From Pedobacter foliorum (GTDB taxonomy: Bacteria > Bacteroidota > Bacteroidia > Sphingobacteriales > Sphingobacteriaceae), in contig NZ_JABSNU010000006.1 in assembly GCF_013266735.1 (NCBI RefSeq), forward strand, positions 248,001 to 312,000: a stretch of 64,000 bases of DNA, given 5' to 3'. Below, one piece after another: positions 37,118 through 45,335 of the stretch. Both the position numbers and the translations under genes were made by a program. Numbering within the stretch: position 1 is the first letter of the stretch; each line of letters begins with the position of its first letter. The notes beneath the pieces were generated by a model. The model was not told where the DNA came from. It did not search any database and saw nothing but the letters and a program-made list of their open reading frames with translations.

Positions 37118-37645
37118 ATGAATTCTAGCAACGAAACCTTATTTTCAGAAAAGCAGCGCTTTGGTCAAAAATGGATTTGGGCAATTCTAATTGGAGCCAA
37201 TTTAATATTTTTCTACGGTGTGTTTTATCAGGTCTTTGAAAGAAAATCTTTTGATGATAACTCCATGAGCAATATGCAATTGATAACGGCTTCAGTACTT
37301 ATGTTTTTATTTACACTTGCATTTTTAGTACTGAAACTCGAGACCTACATTAAAAAAGATGGGATCTATGTACGTTTCTTCCCATTCCATTTAACAGTTA
37401 GAAAGTATTCGTGGGACAATATTCAAAGATTTTCTGTTAGGCAGTATGATCCTATTTCGGAATATGGAGGCTGGGGTTTTAGATTTGGATTCTTAAAAAA
37501 AGGGATGGCCTTTAATGTTTCGGGAAATAAAGGAATACAACTTGTTTTAAAGAATGGATCAAGATTGTTAATAGGCACTAATAAACCAGAAGAAGCTTCA
37601 GAAACACTTCAAAAGCTAAAGCTTGGATCTAATGTCAATTATTAA
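37118..37645 (+). CDS. Small membrane protein of unknown function
   Basis: 175 residues with two membrane helices (about 20-40, WIWAILIGANLIFFYGVFY, and about 55-75, LITASVLMFLFTLAFLV) followed by a 100-residue soluble beta-rich domain. The domain pattern (DGIYVRFFPFHLTVRKYSWD, GFRFGFLKKGMAFNV, LVLKNGSRLLIGTNKPEEA) is like bacterial PH-type (DUF) domains that sit behind paired membrane helices. I do not know a function. It lies 77 bases after the TonB receptor gene and is convergent with the HPP gene (4 bases apart). Confidence 0.7.
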   Translation: MNSSNETLFSEKQRFGQKWIWAILIGANLIFFYGVFYQVFERKSFDDNSMSNMQLITASVLMFLFTLAFLVLKLETYIKKDGIYVRFFPFHLTVRKYSWDNIQRFSVRQYDPISEYGGWGFRFGFLKKGMAFNVSGNKGIQLVLKNGSRLLIGTNKPEEASETLQKLKLGSNVNY

Positions 37646-37649
37646 GGCC

Positions 37650-38210
37650 TTACTTTTTGAATATAGGTTTTGTTGGATACCTCCTGTGTCTTAAATTATT
37701 GAACACTAAAGCTACCAGAAACAAAATCATTATCCCTGACAACACCGGAGAGAGCACATACATATAACCTAACGCTTTTATCTTTTCACCTCCGATTACG
37801 GCTATCAGTGCAGTAGCTCCACCAGGAGGGTGTAATGTCTTGGTAATTTGCATCGCTACTATTGAGATTGAAACCGCTAAAGCACAGGCTAACCAGACTT
37901 CGCCAGGAAAAAATTTGGCAACTGTCACTCCAATTATTGCCGAAATCAAATGGCCTCCTATCAGGTTTCTTGGCTGTGCCAAAGGACTATTGATGATCCC
38001 ATAAATAAGTACCGAAGAAGCACCAAAAGAACCTATCAGGTACAAATTATCATTAGCCACCAGGTATTTACTATTTAATAATCCAATTAAACCTATACCA
38101 ACAAATGATCCAATAAAAGTAAGGATATGCTCCTTAGCATCAATTAAAGTTTCACGATACAGTACATACCTCGCCCTACGATAGTGCTTCCTAATTCTCT
38201 TTCTCGGCAT
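37650..38210 (-). CDS. HPP-family integral membrane protein
   Basis: 186 residues with about four membrane helices (for example ILTFIGSFVGIGLIGLL and LIGSFGASSVLIYGII). The family name motif is present as LHPPGGATALIAVIG around residue 127. HPP proteins in cyanobacteria and plants have been linked to nitrite transport across membranes, but in Bacteroidota the role is not settled. The basic N-terminus (MPRKRIRKHYRRARY) should face the cytoplasm. It has no operon partner. Confidence 0.88.
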   Translation of the reverse strand: MPRKRIRKHYRRARYVLYRETLIDAKEHILTFIGSFVGIGLIGLLNSKYLVANDNLYLIGSFGASSVLIYGIINSPLAQPRNLIGGHLISAIIGVTVAKFFPGEVWLACALAVSISIVAMQITKTLHPPGGATALIAVIGGEKIKALGYMYVLSPVLSGIMILFLVALVFNNLRHRRYPTKPIFKK

Positions 38211-38342
38211 TGCTCTTTAAAATATGGCGCAAAAGTAAGGTTATATCTAGCTAATTACTAGTAATCATCTTAATATCACCACTTTTTACAAACCACTAAC
38301 TAAAAGTCGAACTCATATTTCACTAATCGATTTAGCTTCTAA

Positions 38343-38993
38343 TTAGTAGCCGGCTGTAAAGCGTTGCTGAGGATGTTTAGAGCTTTCAACCTCATCAACA
38401 ATAACCACAGCCAAATCCTGTACTGACAAGGTGCTCCTTCCCTCTTCACCAAATACAGGGCTATTTGCTCCTAATCGAAACTTTCCTGTGCGACCTGTAG
38501 TAATTCCAGGGTGCATCTCAATAGCCGGGCTAAAGAAACTCCATTGCAAATCTTTTTCTTGTTTCAGCGTATTTAAATAATCTCTGGCTGCAGTAGCACC
38601 TGCTTTATACGCCGCGGGAAAATCTGGTCCGTCAACTAATTGTTTTCCGTCAATTTCCAAACTACCTGCACCTCCAACAACAATTAAACGACTTACTGCT
38701 GCGGTTTTAACTGCTTTCTGTATAGCTTCAGAACCTTCAATAAAATCATTGTACAAATTGGGATTAGTCCACCCGCCATTATAGGCGCTGATTACTACCT
38801 CAGTTCCTTTTAATGTTTCTGTCAATAATGAAGTATCATTAACATCAATCCCTTTAACAGTCAACTTATCGTTTTCAATTTTGATTTTTTCAGGACTACG
38901 TACAATAGCCGTAACCTCATGTCCACGATTAAGTAATTCATTTAAAATTGCAGTTCCAACAAAACCACTTGCGCCAATCAGTGCTGTTCTCAT
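38343..38993 (-). CDS. NAD(P)-binding atypical SDR oxidoreductase (YwnB-like)
   Basis: 216 residues with a Rossmann fold. The N-terminus MRTALIGASGFVGTAILNEL carries GASGFVG, the glycine-rich nucleotide loop. RGHEVTAIVRSPEKI gives the Arg that favours NADP. VVISAYNGGWTNP and RLIVVGGAGSLEIDGKQLVD match NmrA-like/YwnB proteins, which often act as quinone or flavin-type reductases or as redox sensors. The catalytic YxxxK triad is not evident. It is cytoplasmic, monocistronic and divergent from the repair gene at 39165. Substrate unknown. Confidence 0.85.
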   Translation of the reverse strand: MRTALIGASGFVGTAILNELLNRGHEVTAIVRSPEKIKIENDKLTVKGIDVNDTSLLTETLKGTEVVISAYNGGWTNPNLYNDFIEGSEAIQKAVKTAAVSRLIVVGGAGSLEIDGKQLVDGPDFPAAYKAGATAARDYLNTLKQEKDLQWSFFSPAIEMHPGITTGRTGKFRLGANSPVFGEEGRSTLSVQDLAVVIVDEVESSKHPQQRFTAGY

Positions 38994-39164
38994 AACCTTA
39001 TTATTTTTTTAAATATTAATCTACGTTTTCGCATTGTAAACCTCTATTAGGTCCTATTTGTTTCATGATTACATAAACTTTTATTAACTAGCTTTTATTA
39101 TTAGCAAGTATCGGGTTTCGAACCAGTGTACATAGGTGTAATTTTGACTAATAAACAAAAGATC

Positions 39165-40016
39165 ATGGAAACATATAGTCAGATTGATTACAATAGAATT
39201 GCACAAGCAATAGCGTATTTAAAAGTAAATTTTAAGCAACAGCCTTCACTTGATGATGTTGCCGAACATGTTAATCTTAGTCCTTTTCATTTTCAACGCA
39301 TGTTTAAAGAATGGGCCGGAGTTACACCAAAAAAATTCCTCCAGTATCTTTCAATTGAATACGCTAAAAGCATCCTTAAAGATAAACAAGCTACCTTGTT
39401 CGATGCGGCTTACGAGACAGGTCTATCGGGCACCAGTCGCCTCCACGACCTTTTTATAAACATAGAAGGAATGACTCCTGGCGAATTTAAAAATGGAGGT
39501 GAACAGCTCACTATAAATTATAGCTATGCTGAAAGTCCTTTCGGATCTCTGATTGTCGCATCTACAGGAAAAGGCATTTGCTATATGGCATTTGCAGATG
39601 ATCAAAATGAAGCATTGGAAGCTTTAAAAAACAATTTCCCCAATGCCCAATATCATCAGCTATTGGATATGATACAGCAGAATGCACTTTACATATTTAC
39701 TCAGGATTGGAGCAGAATAAATGAAATAAAACTTCATTTAAAAGGAACCGCTTTTCAGTTAAAGGTATGGGAAACCTTACTAAAAGTGCCAATTGGAGGT
39801 TTATCCACTTATGCTACTATTGCTGCATCTATTAATAACCCAAAGGCAAGCAGGGCTGTAGGATCTGCAGTCGGAGATAATCCGGTTGCATTTTTAATTC
39901 CATGCCACAGAGTTATCAAATCTACTGGGGAATTTGGTCAGTATCATTGGGGTAGTTCACGTAAAACGGCAATTATAGGTTGGGAAGCTGCAAAAACAAC
40001 ATTGGGTAAAGTTTAG
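39165..40016 (+). CDS. AraC-type HTH fused to O6-alkylguanine-DNA methyltransferase (Ada-like, no zinc domain)
   Basis: 283 residues from the ATG at 39165 (METYSQIDYNRIAQAI); a GTG 13 codons upstream is rejected. Residues about 10-100 form an AraC-type helix-turn-helix (DVAEHVNLSPFHFQRMFKEW). The C-terminal half is a methyltransferase with the alkyl-acceptor Cys in PCHRVIKSTGEFGQYHWG and FQLKVWETLLKVPIGGLSTY. It transfers methyl from O6-methylguanine to itself. E. coli Ada also has an N-terminal zinc domain that senses methylphosphotriesters, which is missing here, so any induction must use another signal. Its stop shares bases with the alkA stop on the other strand. Confidence 0.92.
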   Translation: METYSQIDYNRIAQAIAYLKVNFKQQPSLDDVAEHVNLSPFHFQRMFKEWAGVTPKKFLQYLSIEYAKSILKDKQATLFDAAYETGLSGTSRLHDLFINIEGMTPGEFKNGGEQLTINYSYAESPFGSLIVASTGKGICYMAFADDQNEALEALKNNFPNAQYHQLLDMIQQNALYIFTQDWSRINEIKLHLKGTAFQLKVWETLLKVPIGGLSTYATIAASINNPKASRAVGSAVGDNPVAFLIPCHRVIKSTGEFGQYHWGSSRKTAIIGWEAAKTTLGKV

Positions 40017-40915
40017 CACTTCGTTGAAAGACTTCGCCAAAGATAAAATACCAAATAGCTCTCCCACCCTGGATAATTACTAAAAAACAGCTCAATTTCC
40101 TTGTGCTGTTTTTTATCTGCAATAATTTTATGATTTAACAATGAATTCAGAAGTCCCGCATCCCCATAAGGAACACATGAATGTTCTTTTAAAGATTTCA
40201 TAAGTGCATAGTTAGCGGTCCAAACACCTATGCCCTTAATGTTATTCAAAGCTTTTTGTCTTGCAATAAGATCCGGCAAGGCAAGTAATTTATCTTTACT
40301 AATTTCTCCGGAAGCGAATGCTTTTGCAATATTAATCAGATACTCTGCCTTGCTTTTAGAAAACTGCATTTCCTTCAGATCATCAGGATAAAGTTCAGCT
40401 AGTACCTCGCAATTTGGAAACACATGATAATTGAACCCATTATAAGACATATAGGCTCCATACTTTTCAACCAGTCGTCTCTTTAATTTATATGCGAAAG
40501 TAAGGTTAATCTGCTGACCTATTATTGCCCAACAAATGGCTTCAAATAAATTAGGTATGCCAATTAAACGGAGCCCATTATAAGCCGTTGCCATATAAGC
40601 TAACCTTTCATCATTTTTTATTAACAGATAAAAGGACTCCATATCTTTCTCAAGATCAAACCAATCAGATACAAATTTCTTAAGCTTATTTAAATCAGGC
40701 TGCTTAAGATTGCCATCAAGTAGCTCAATCTGCAATTTATGCTCATAAAAAGCGACACTAACCAATAATTGCTGACCTTCAATTTCAACAACTTTTATAA
40801 CCTGATCTGTATCTACCTTATGCATACAGTCGTCAAAATTCCTATCCAGAAACCATAAACATTCTTGAAAATCAAAATTCAAAGGGGCATCGATTGATAT
40901 GATCTGCTTACTCAT
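40013..40915 (-). CDS. alkA: DNA-3-methyladenine glycosylase II (AlkA-like)
   Basis: Removes 3-methyladenine and related alkylated bases. 300 residues: an AlkA N-terminal beta domain, then the HhH-GPD fold. The hairpin-helix-hairpin is in LNNIKGIGVWTANYALMKSL. The catalytic Asp follows in CVPYGDAGLLNSLL. LVFYLWRSL near the C-terminus is also usual for the family. It is convergent with the Ada-like gene, the two stops overlapping within the four bases TTAG at 40013-40016, so the two alkylation-repair genes are joined tail to tail. Confidence 0.92.
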   Translation of the reverse strand: MSKQIISIDAPLNFDFQECLWFLDRNFDDCMHKVDTDQVIKVVEIEGQQLLVSVAFYEHKLQIELLDGNLKQPDLNKLKKFVSDWFDLEKDMESFYLLIKNDERLAYMATAYNGLRLIGIPNLFEAICWAIIGQQINLTFAYKLKRRLVEKYGAYMSYNGFNYHVFPNCEVLAELYPDDLKEMQFSKSKAEYLINIAKAFASGEISKDKLLALPDLIARQKALNNIKGIGVWTANYALMKSLKEHSCVPYGDAGLLNSLLNHKIIADKKQHKEIELFFSNYPGWESYLVFYLWRSLSTKC

Positions 40916-41034
40916 ATCTCAAAAGTATTCATTTGTTTGAACAATAAAATCTGTTTCTTGCTCAATATAAAATTCAGGTAACCATAAAAATGGCAGGGCT
41001 ATTGCAGGAAGAAAGAAGAACAATTAATGTCAAT

Positions 41035-41526
41035 ATGAAAAAATCACTCATCCTATTAACCGGCATCGCCTTGCTAGCATCTGCATGCAATAGCAGTAAT
41101 ACCGACAGCAAAAGTGTCGATAGTACTTCAATAACATCGGTTGATACTACGCTTACACCAGCAGTACCAGCTCAAGTAAAAATCACAGATTGTTACATTT
41201 ATACCAAGAACAGAGACACCATAAAACTCAAGTTGAATACTGAAAACGAAGAATTAACTGGAGATTTAAGTTATAATCTGTTTGAGAAAGACAGTAACAA
41301 AGGCACTATTGCTGGAGAAATTAAAGGAGATACTATCCTAGCAGAATATACTTTTGATTCAGAAGGAATGCGATCAACAAGAGAGGTTGTATTTTTAAAA
41401 AGGGATGGAAAATTATATGAAGGTTTTGGTGATGTAGAAGAGAAAAGTGGCAAAACTGTATTTAAAAATAGAGCGAAGTTAAAATTTGAAGACGCAGTAG
41501 TACTTTCTTTAACAGAATGTAAATAA
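41035..41526 (+). CDS. Small lipoprotein of unknown function
   Basis: 163 residues from the ATG at 41035, which gives a lipoprotein signal (MKKSLILLTGIALLASACNS); an ATG 15 codons upstream would spoil it. After a Ser/Thr-rich linker (DSKSVDSTSITSVDTTLTP) comes a beta domain: QVKITDCYIYTKNRDTIKLK and GDTILAEYTFDSEGMRSTRE. The repeated pattern of short strands suggests a small barrel, and similar proteins are frequent in Sphingobacteriaceae. Location: probably outer membrane, periplasmic face. It stands alone and ends one base before the convergent rluA gene. Confidence 0.75.
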   Translation: MKKSLILLTGIALLASACNSSNTDSKSVDSTSITSVDTTLTPAVPAQVKITDCYIYTKNRDTIKLKLNTENEELTGDLSYNLFEKDSNKGTIAGEIKGDTILAEYTFDSEGMRSTREVVFLKRDGKLYEGFGDVEEKSGKTVFKNRAKLKFEDAVVLSLTECK

Positions 41527-41527
41527 T

Positions 41528-42214
41528 CTAAAAATTCTCAAAACGCTCCCAAAAACCATCAACAGGTAGCTTTGCAAAAATATTCACAGGTTCTTTCTTT
41601 ACCGGATGGATAAACTGTAACCTGCGAGCATGCAAGCAAATACTTCCTTTACGGCTACCTCTAGGATAGCCATATTTATTATCACCTACAATTGGGCATC
41701 CTAATGTAGACAACTGCACTCTGATTTGATGTGATCGTCCGGTAAGTGGATCAACCTCTATTAGATAATAACCTCCCAGTTCCCCTAGCAACCTGTAACT
41801 TAATTCTGAACGCTGGCTCCCTGGCACTTCTATATTATGTGGAGTAACCACATTCTTTTGAGGATTTTTAACCAGCCAATGCACTAATGTTCCAGAAGGT
41901 TTAGCTGGTTTATTTCTAACTATAGCCCAATAAGTCTTTTTTACTTCGCGATTTTTGAATACTGCATTCATCCGCTCAAGCGCCTTACTTGTTTTAGCAA
42001 AAAGGATTACACCACTAACCGGCCTATCTAGGCGATGTACAACGCCCAGAAAGGCACTATTAGGTTTGTTATATTTTTTAGCTAGATACTTTTTTACTTG
42101 CTCGTCAAGAGGCTCATCACCTGTCTCGTCAATCTGCACAATATCACCTGCACGTTTTAATACTGCTATCAGGTGATTGTCTTCGTAAAGTATATCTTTA
42201 TCGGTTACCGGCAT
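41528..42214 (-). CDS. RluA-family pseudouridine synthase
   Basis: Converts uridine to pseudouridine in rRNA or tRNA. 228 residues: the catalytic Asp is in VVHRLDRPVSGVILFAKTSK, the RluA family motif. DPLTGRSHQIRVQLSTLGCPIVGDNKYG is the second landmark (key residues GRxHQIRxQ and GDxxYG). There is no S4 domain, so it resembles the short RluA/C/D-type enzymes of Bacteroidota. Target uridine is unknown. Its ATG directly follows the panB stop codon with no gap, so the two are one transcript. Confidence 0.93.
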   Translation of the reverse strand: MPVTDKDILYEDNHLIAVLKRAGDIVQIDETGDEPLDEQVKKYLAKKYNKPNSAFLGVVHRLDRPVSGVILFAKTSKALERMNAVFKNREVKKTYWAIVRNKPAKPSGTLVHWLVKNPQKNVVTPHNIEVPGSQRSELSYRLLGELGGYYLIEVDPLTGRSHQIRVQLSTLGCPIVGDNKYGYPRGSRKGSICLHARRLQFIHPVKKEPVNIFAKLPVDGFWERFENF

Positions 42215-43030
42215 TTAATACTGCTCCTTTTCGTTCGGGAAATCTTTTGCTTTAACATCTTTAATATATGATTGTGCTGCGTCTAATATGCCATCATACA
42301 AATTTATATATTGACGTAAAAAACGAGGCTTAAATCCTTTTGTTAAACCAATCATATCATTAACGACCAATACTTGTCCATCACAATCCGGACCAGCACC
42401 AATACCTATAGTCGGTATTTGTAAACTTTCCGAAACTATTTTAGCGAGTTTAGCGGGTATTTTCTCAAGTACAATAGCAAAACATCCTGCTTCTTGCAAT
42501 GCAAGTGCATCAGTTTTTAATTTTTCTGCTTCATCTTCATCTTTCGCTCTAACAGTATAAGTACCGAACTTATAAATAGACTGTGGAGTTAATCCAAGAT
42601 GTCCCATAACAGGAATTCCTGCCGTAATGATACGTGATATTGATTCAGCAACTTCAGTTCCCCCCTCAAGCTTTACACCGTGCGCACCAGATTCTTTCAT
42701 GATTCTGATTGCCGAATTTAATGCTTCCTTAGAGTTACCCTGGTAGCTGCCAAAAGGCAAATCGACAACTACAAATGCACGTTTTGCACCTCTAACTACA
42801 CCTTGAGCATGATAAATCATCTGATCAAGAGTTATTGGCAGAGTAGTTTCATGTCCGGCCATTACATTAGAAGCTGAATCACCAACTAATAGTACGTCCA
42901 AACCTGCATCATCAAGAATGGTCGCCATCGAATAATCGTAAGCGGTTAACATGGCTATTTTTTCTCCACTAGCCTTCATTTCCTGAAGTATATGTGTGGT
43001 TATGCGTTTAACCTCTTTGTTTACTGACAT
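42215..43030 (-). CDS. panB: 3-methyl-2-oxobutanoate hydroxymethyltransferase
   Basis: First committed step of pantothenate synthesis: transfers a hydroxymethyl group from methylene-THF to 2-oxoisovalerate. 271 residues from the ATG at 43030. A longer frame exists from a TTG at 43054, but a TAATTTTG -7 box covers that codon, so the ATG is right. Motifs: [40 protein letters not shown] (metal-binding Asp/Glu), [16 protein letters not shown] and [10 protein letters not shown]. It is followed with zero spacing by a pseudouridine synthase gene. panC is not in this window. Confidence 0.96.
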   Translation of the reverse strand: MSVNKEVKRITTHILQEMKASGEKIAMLTAYDYSMATILDDAGLDVLLVGDSASNVMAGHETTLPITLDQMIYHAQGVVRGAKRAFVVVDLPFGSYQGNSKEALNSAIRIMKESGAHGVKLEGGTEVAESISRIITAGIPVMGHLGLTPQSIYKFGTYTVRAKDEDEAEKLKTDALALQEAGCFAIVLEKIPAKLAKIVSESLQIPTIGIGAGPDCDGQVLVVNDMIGLTKGFKPRFLRQYINLYDGILDAAQSYIKDVKAKDFPNEKEQY

Positions 43031-43051
43031 AGTTCTATCGTTTTGTAGCGA

Positions 43052-43059
43052 CAAAATTA
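43052..43059 (-). promoter_or_regulatory. -7 box of panB
   Basis: On the minus strand TAATTTTG, a full match. It lies 21 bases upstream of the ATG at 43030 and overlaps the alternative TTG, which settles the start. Confidence 0.55.
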
Positions 43060-43198
43060 GTTTTTACATTCGAAATAAACACAGTTTTATCGTTTTTGTG
43101 ACATTTAGTTCATGCCTTGTTCGTTTCCGTTATACTATATATAACATGAAGTATCCGTTAACTAACAGAAGTTCCTTAAAACATTCTTAAAAAAACTC

Positions 43199-43228
43199 TT
43201 GATTTAAATCATCAAAAACGTATCTTTG
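43199..43228 (+). promoter_or_regulatory. Promoter of carA (TTG-N19-TATCTTTG)
   Basis: TTG at 43199-43201, 19 bases, then TATCTTTG at 43221-43228, the ideal Bacteroidota -33/-7 pattern. Transcription from near 43234 leaves a leader of about 115 bases before carA, including a small hairpin ACGGC-atcaaa-GCCGT around 43280-43296. Confidence 0.8.
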
Positions 43229-43349
43229 TATCCCGAAATGAGGGGGTCACTTAACAGCACATATGTTAATTACAATAACGGCATCAAAGCCGTACTAGAA
43301 CCATCATTTTCTCCTTTTTTAATCCCAATAATTTCTCTTAATAATTACC

Positions 43350-44462
43350 ATGACTAATTACACCAAGTTACCTGCAATCTTGTTACTGGCTGACGGCACA
43401 GTTTACCACGGTAAAGCCGCTGGAAAAATAGGCACAACAACAGGCGAAATCTGTTTTAATACAGGTATGACAGGATATCAGGAAATTTTCACTGATCCCT
43501 CTTATTTCGCTCAGATTATGGTAACCACCAATGCACATATTGGAAATTATGGTATCCACAAAGATGAAACTGAATCGGAAAACATAAAAATCGCTGGTTT
43601 AGTTTGCAAAAATTACAATATCGGTTTTAGCCGTAAAGAAGCTTCTGAATCTATACAGGATTATTTTCAGAATGAAAACATCGTAGGTATTTCTGACATC
43701 GATACGCGTGCTTTGGTTCGTCACATCAGAAATAAAGGAGCAATGAATGCAATCATCTCTTCAGAAATCACTGACCTTGATGAATTAAAAAGCAAATTAG
43801 CTGAAGTACCTTCAATGGATGGTTTAGAATTATCTTCTAAAGTTTCCACAAAAACTCCCTACTTCTATGGTTCTCCGGAGGCTACTTACAAAATAGCAGC
43901 TTTAGATTTAGGAATTAAAAAGAATATACTACGTAACTTCGACGCAAGAGATATTTACGTTCAGGTTTTCCCTGCCAAAACCACTTTTGAGGAAATGGAT
44001 AAATGGGGTGCTGACGGTTATTTCATCTCTAATGGCCCTGGTGATCCATCAGCAATGCCTTATGCGATCGAAACCGTAACTAAAATATTAGCAGCCGACA
44101 AACCTCTTTTCGGAATTTGCTTAGGCCATCAATTGCTTGCAGAAGCAAATGGCATAGGCACAATGAAAATGTTTAACGGTCACAGAGGTTTAAATCACCC
44201 GGTTAAAAACATCATTAAAAATCACTGCGAAGTAACATCACAGAACCATGGTTTTGGTGTAATCCCTGAAGATGTTAGAAAATCTGACAAAGTAGAGATC
44301 ACTCACATCAATTTAAATGATCAATCTATTGAAGGTATCCGCGTGAAAGGCAAAAAAGCATTCTCAGTACAGTATCACCCTGAGTCTTCTCCAGGCCCAC
44401 ATGATTCACGTTACCTTTTTGACGATTTCATAGATATGATCAAAGGCGAATTAGCCTGGTAA
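43350..44462 (+). CDS. carA: Carbamoyl-phosphate synthase small (glutaminase) subunit
   Basis: Frees ammonia from glutamine and channels it to CarB for carbamoyl phosphate, feeding arginine and pyrimidine synthesis. 370 residues: an N-terminal CarA domain (LLLADGTVYHGKAAG, FNTGMTGYQEIFTDPSY), then a class I glutamine amidotransferase domain from about residue 185. The nucleophile Cys is in PLFGICLGHQLLA, with the catalytic His/Glu in VQYHPESSPGPHDS. Length normal. carB is not next to it: the neighbour is an ABC transporter, behind a long hairpin. It has an excellent promoter and a 115-base leader. Confidence 0.97.
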   Translation: MTNYTKLPAILLLADGTVYHGKAAGKIGTTTGEICFNTGMTGYQEIFTDPSYFAQIMVTTNAHIGNYGIHKDETESENIKIAGLVCKNYNIGFSRKEASESIQDYFQNENIVGISDIDTRALVRHIRNKGAMNAIISSEITDLDELKSKLAEVPSMDGLELSSKVSTKTPYFYGSPEATYKIAALDLGIKKNILRNFDARDIYVQVFPAKTTFEEMDKWGADGYFISNGPGDPSAMPYAIETVTKILAADKPLFGICLGHQLLAEANGIGTMKMFNGHRGLNHPVKNIIKNHCEVTSQNHGFGVIPEDVRKSDKVEITHINLNDQSIEGIRVKGKKAFSVQYHPESSPGPHDSRYLFDDFIDMIKGELAW

Positions 44463-44500
44463 TATTTACCGGTTCAAAACTATCATTTTACCGACATTTT

Positions 44501-44544
44501 AGAAGGTTTAGCAGAATAGCGTTTTCTATTCCTCTAAACCTTCT
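44501..44544 (+). terminator. Long hairpin between carA and an ABC transporter
   Basis: AGAAGGTTTAG (44501-44511) pairs with CTAAACCTTCT (44534-44544), and inside it GAATAG pairs with CTATTC, giving a 17-bp interrupted stem. No T-run follows, so it may be a terminator, an RNA-stabilising end or a processing site. A -7-like TACATTTA begins right after it at 44545, four bases before the ABC gene's ATG. Confidence 0.55.
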
Positions 44545-44556
44545 TACATTTATAAC

Positions 44557-45327
44557 ATGGATAAAACGAATGCCATTATCAGTGTAAAAGAACTGGTAAA
44601 AAAGTATGACGATTTCACTGCTGTGCAAGGTATCAGCTTTGAAGTTTATGAGAATGAGATATTTGGCCTTCTGGGGCCTAACGGTGCAGGAAAAACAACT
44701 ACACTTGAAATTATCGAAACGCTTCGCGAAAAGACTTCAGGCGAAATCATAGTTGATGGTTACTCTGTTGACAAAGATGCAAGTAAAATCAAAAGGATTA
44801 TTGGAGTACAATTACAGGCCGCTGGCTACTACCCTAACCTCAATCTGATTGAGTTAATGGAGCTGTTCGCAGGACTTTATGGCGTAGACATAAAACCTAT
44901 GGAGATGCTTGAAAAGGTAAATCTTCAGGATAAAGCAAAAGCTAAGTACAAAGCCCTGTCTGGTGGTCAGAAGCAACGTTTCTCTATTGCCACTACACTT
45001 ATCAACTCTCCTAAAATCATTTTCCTTGATGAGCCTACTACAGGATTGGATCCTCAGGCACGTCGTAATTTATGGGATTTAATTATCGATATCAGAAATA
45101 ATGGCACAACTGTAGTGATCACAACCCACTATATGGATGAGGCAGAACAACTTTGTGATCGTGTTGCTTTTGTTGAACGTGGTGAAATCATTGCATTAGA
45201 TACACCAGACAACTTGATAGACAACCTTATAAATAGTGGTTTTGAACGCCAAAAAGAAGTTAAAAAAGCTAACCTGGAAGATGTTTTCATTAACCTGACA
45301 GGGAAAGAATGGCGTGAGGATAATTAA
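44557..45327 (+). CDS. ABC transporter ATP-binding protein
   Basis: 256 residues with all ATPase motifs: Walker A GPNGAGKTT (about 45-53), signature LSGGQKQRF (about 138), Walker B IIFLDEPTTGLD, and the switch His in VVITTHYMDEAEQLCDRVAF. EIFGLLGPNGAGKTTTLEII is typical of ABC-2 type exporters (drug, Nod or antibiotic type). The short C-terminal part KANLEDVFINLTGKEWRED is also usual for that group. It pairs with the permease encoded 8 bases downstream. Substrate unknown. Confidence 0.95.
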   Translation: MDKTNAIISVKELVKKYDDFTAVQGISFEVYENEIFGLLGPNGAGKTTTLEIIETLREKTSGEIIVDGYSVDKDASKIKRIIGVQLQAAGYYPNLNLIELMELFAGLYGVDIKPMEMLEKVNLQDKAKAKYKALSGGQKQRFSIATTLINSPKIIFLDEPTTGLDPQARRNLWDLIIDIRNNGTTVVITTHYMDEAEQLCDRVAFVERGEIIALDTPDNLIDNLINSGFERQKEVKKANLEDVFINLTGKEWREDN

Positions 45328-45335
45328 CAAAGAAC

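Noticed and set aside
43030-43054. Longer panB start from a TTG at 43054
   Set aside because: A full -7 promoter box covers that codon, so it would not be transcribed; the ATG at 43030 is used.
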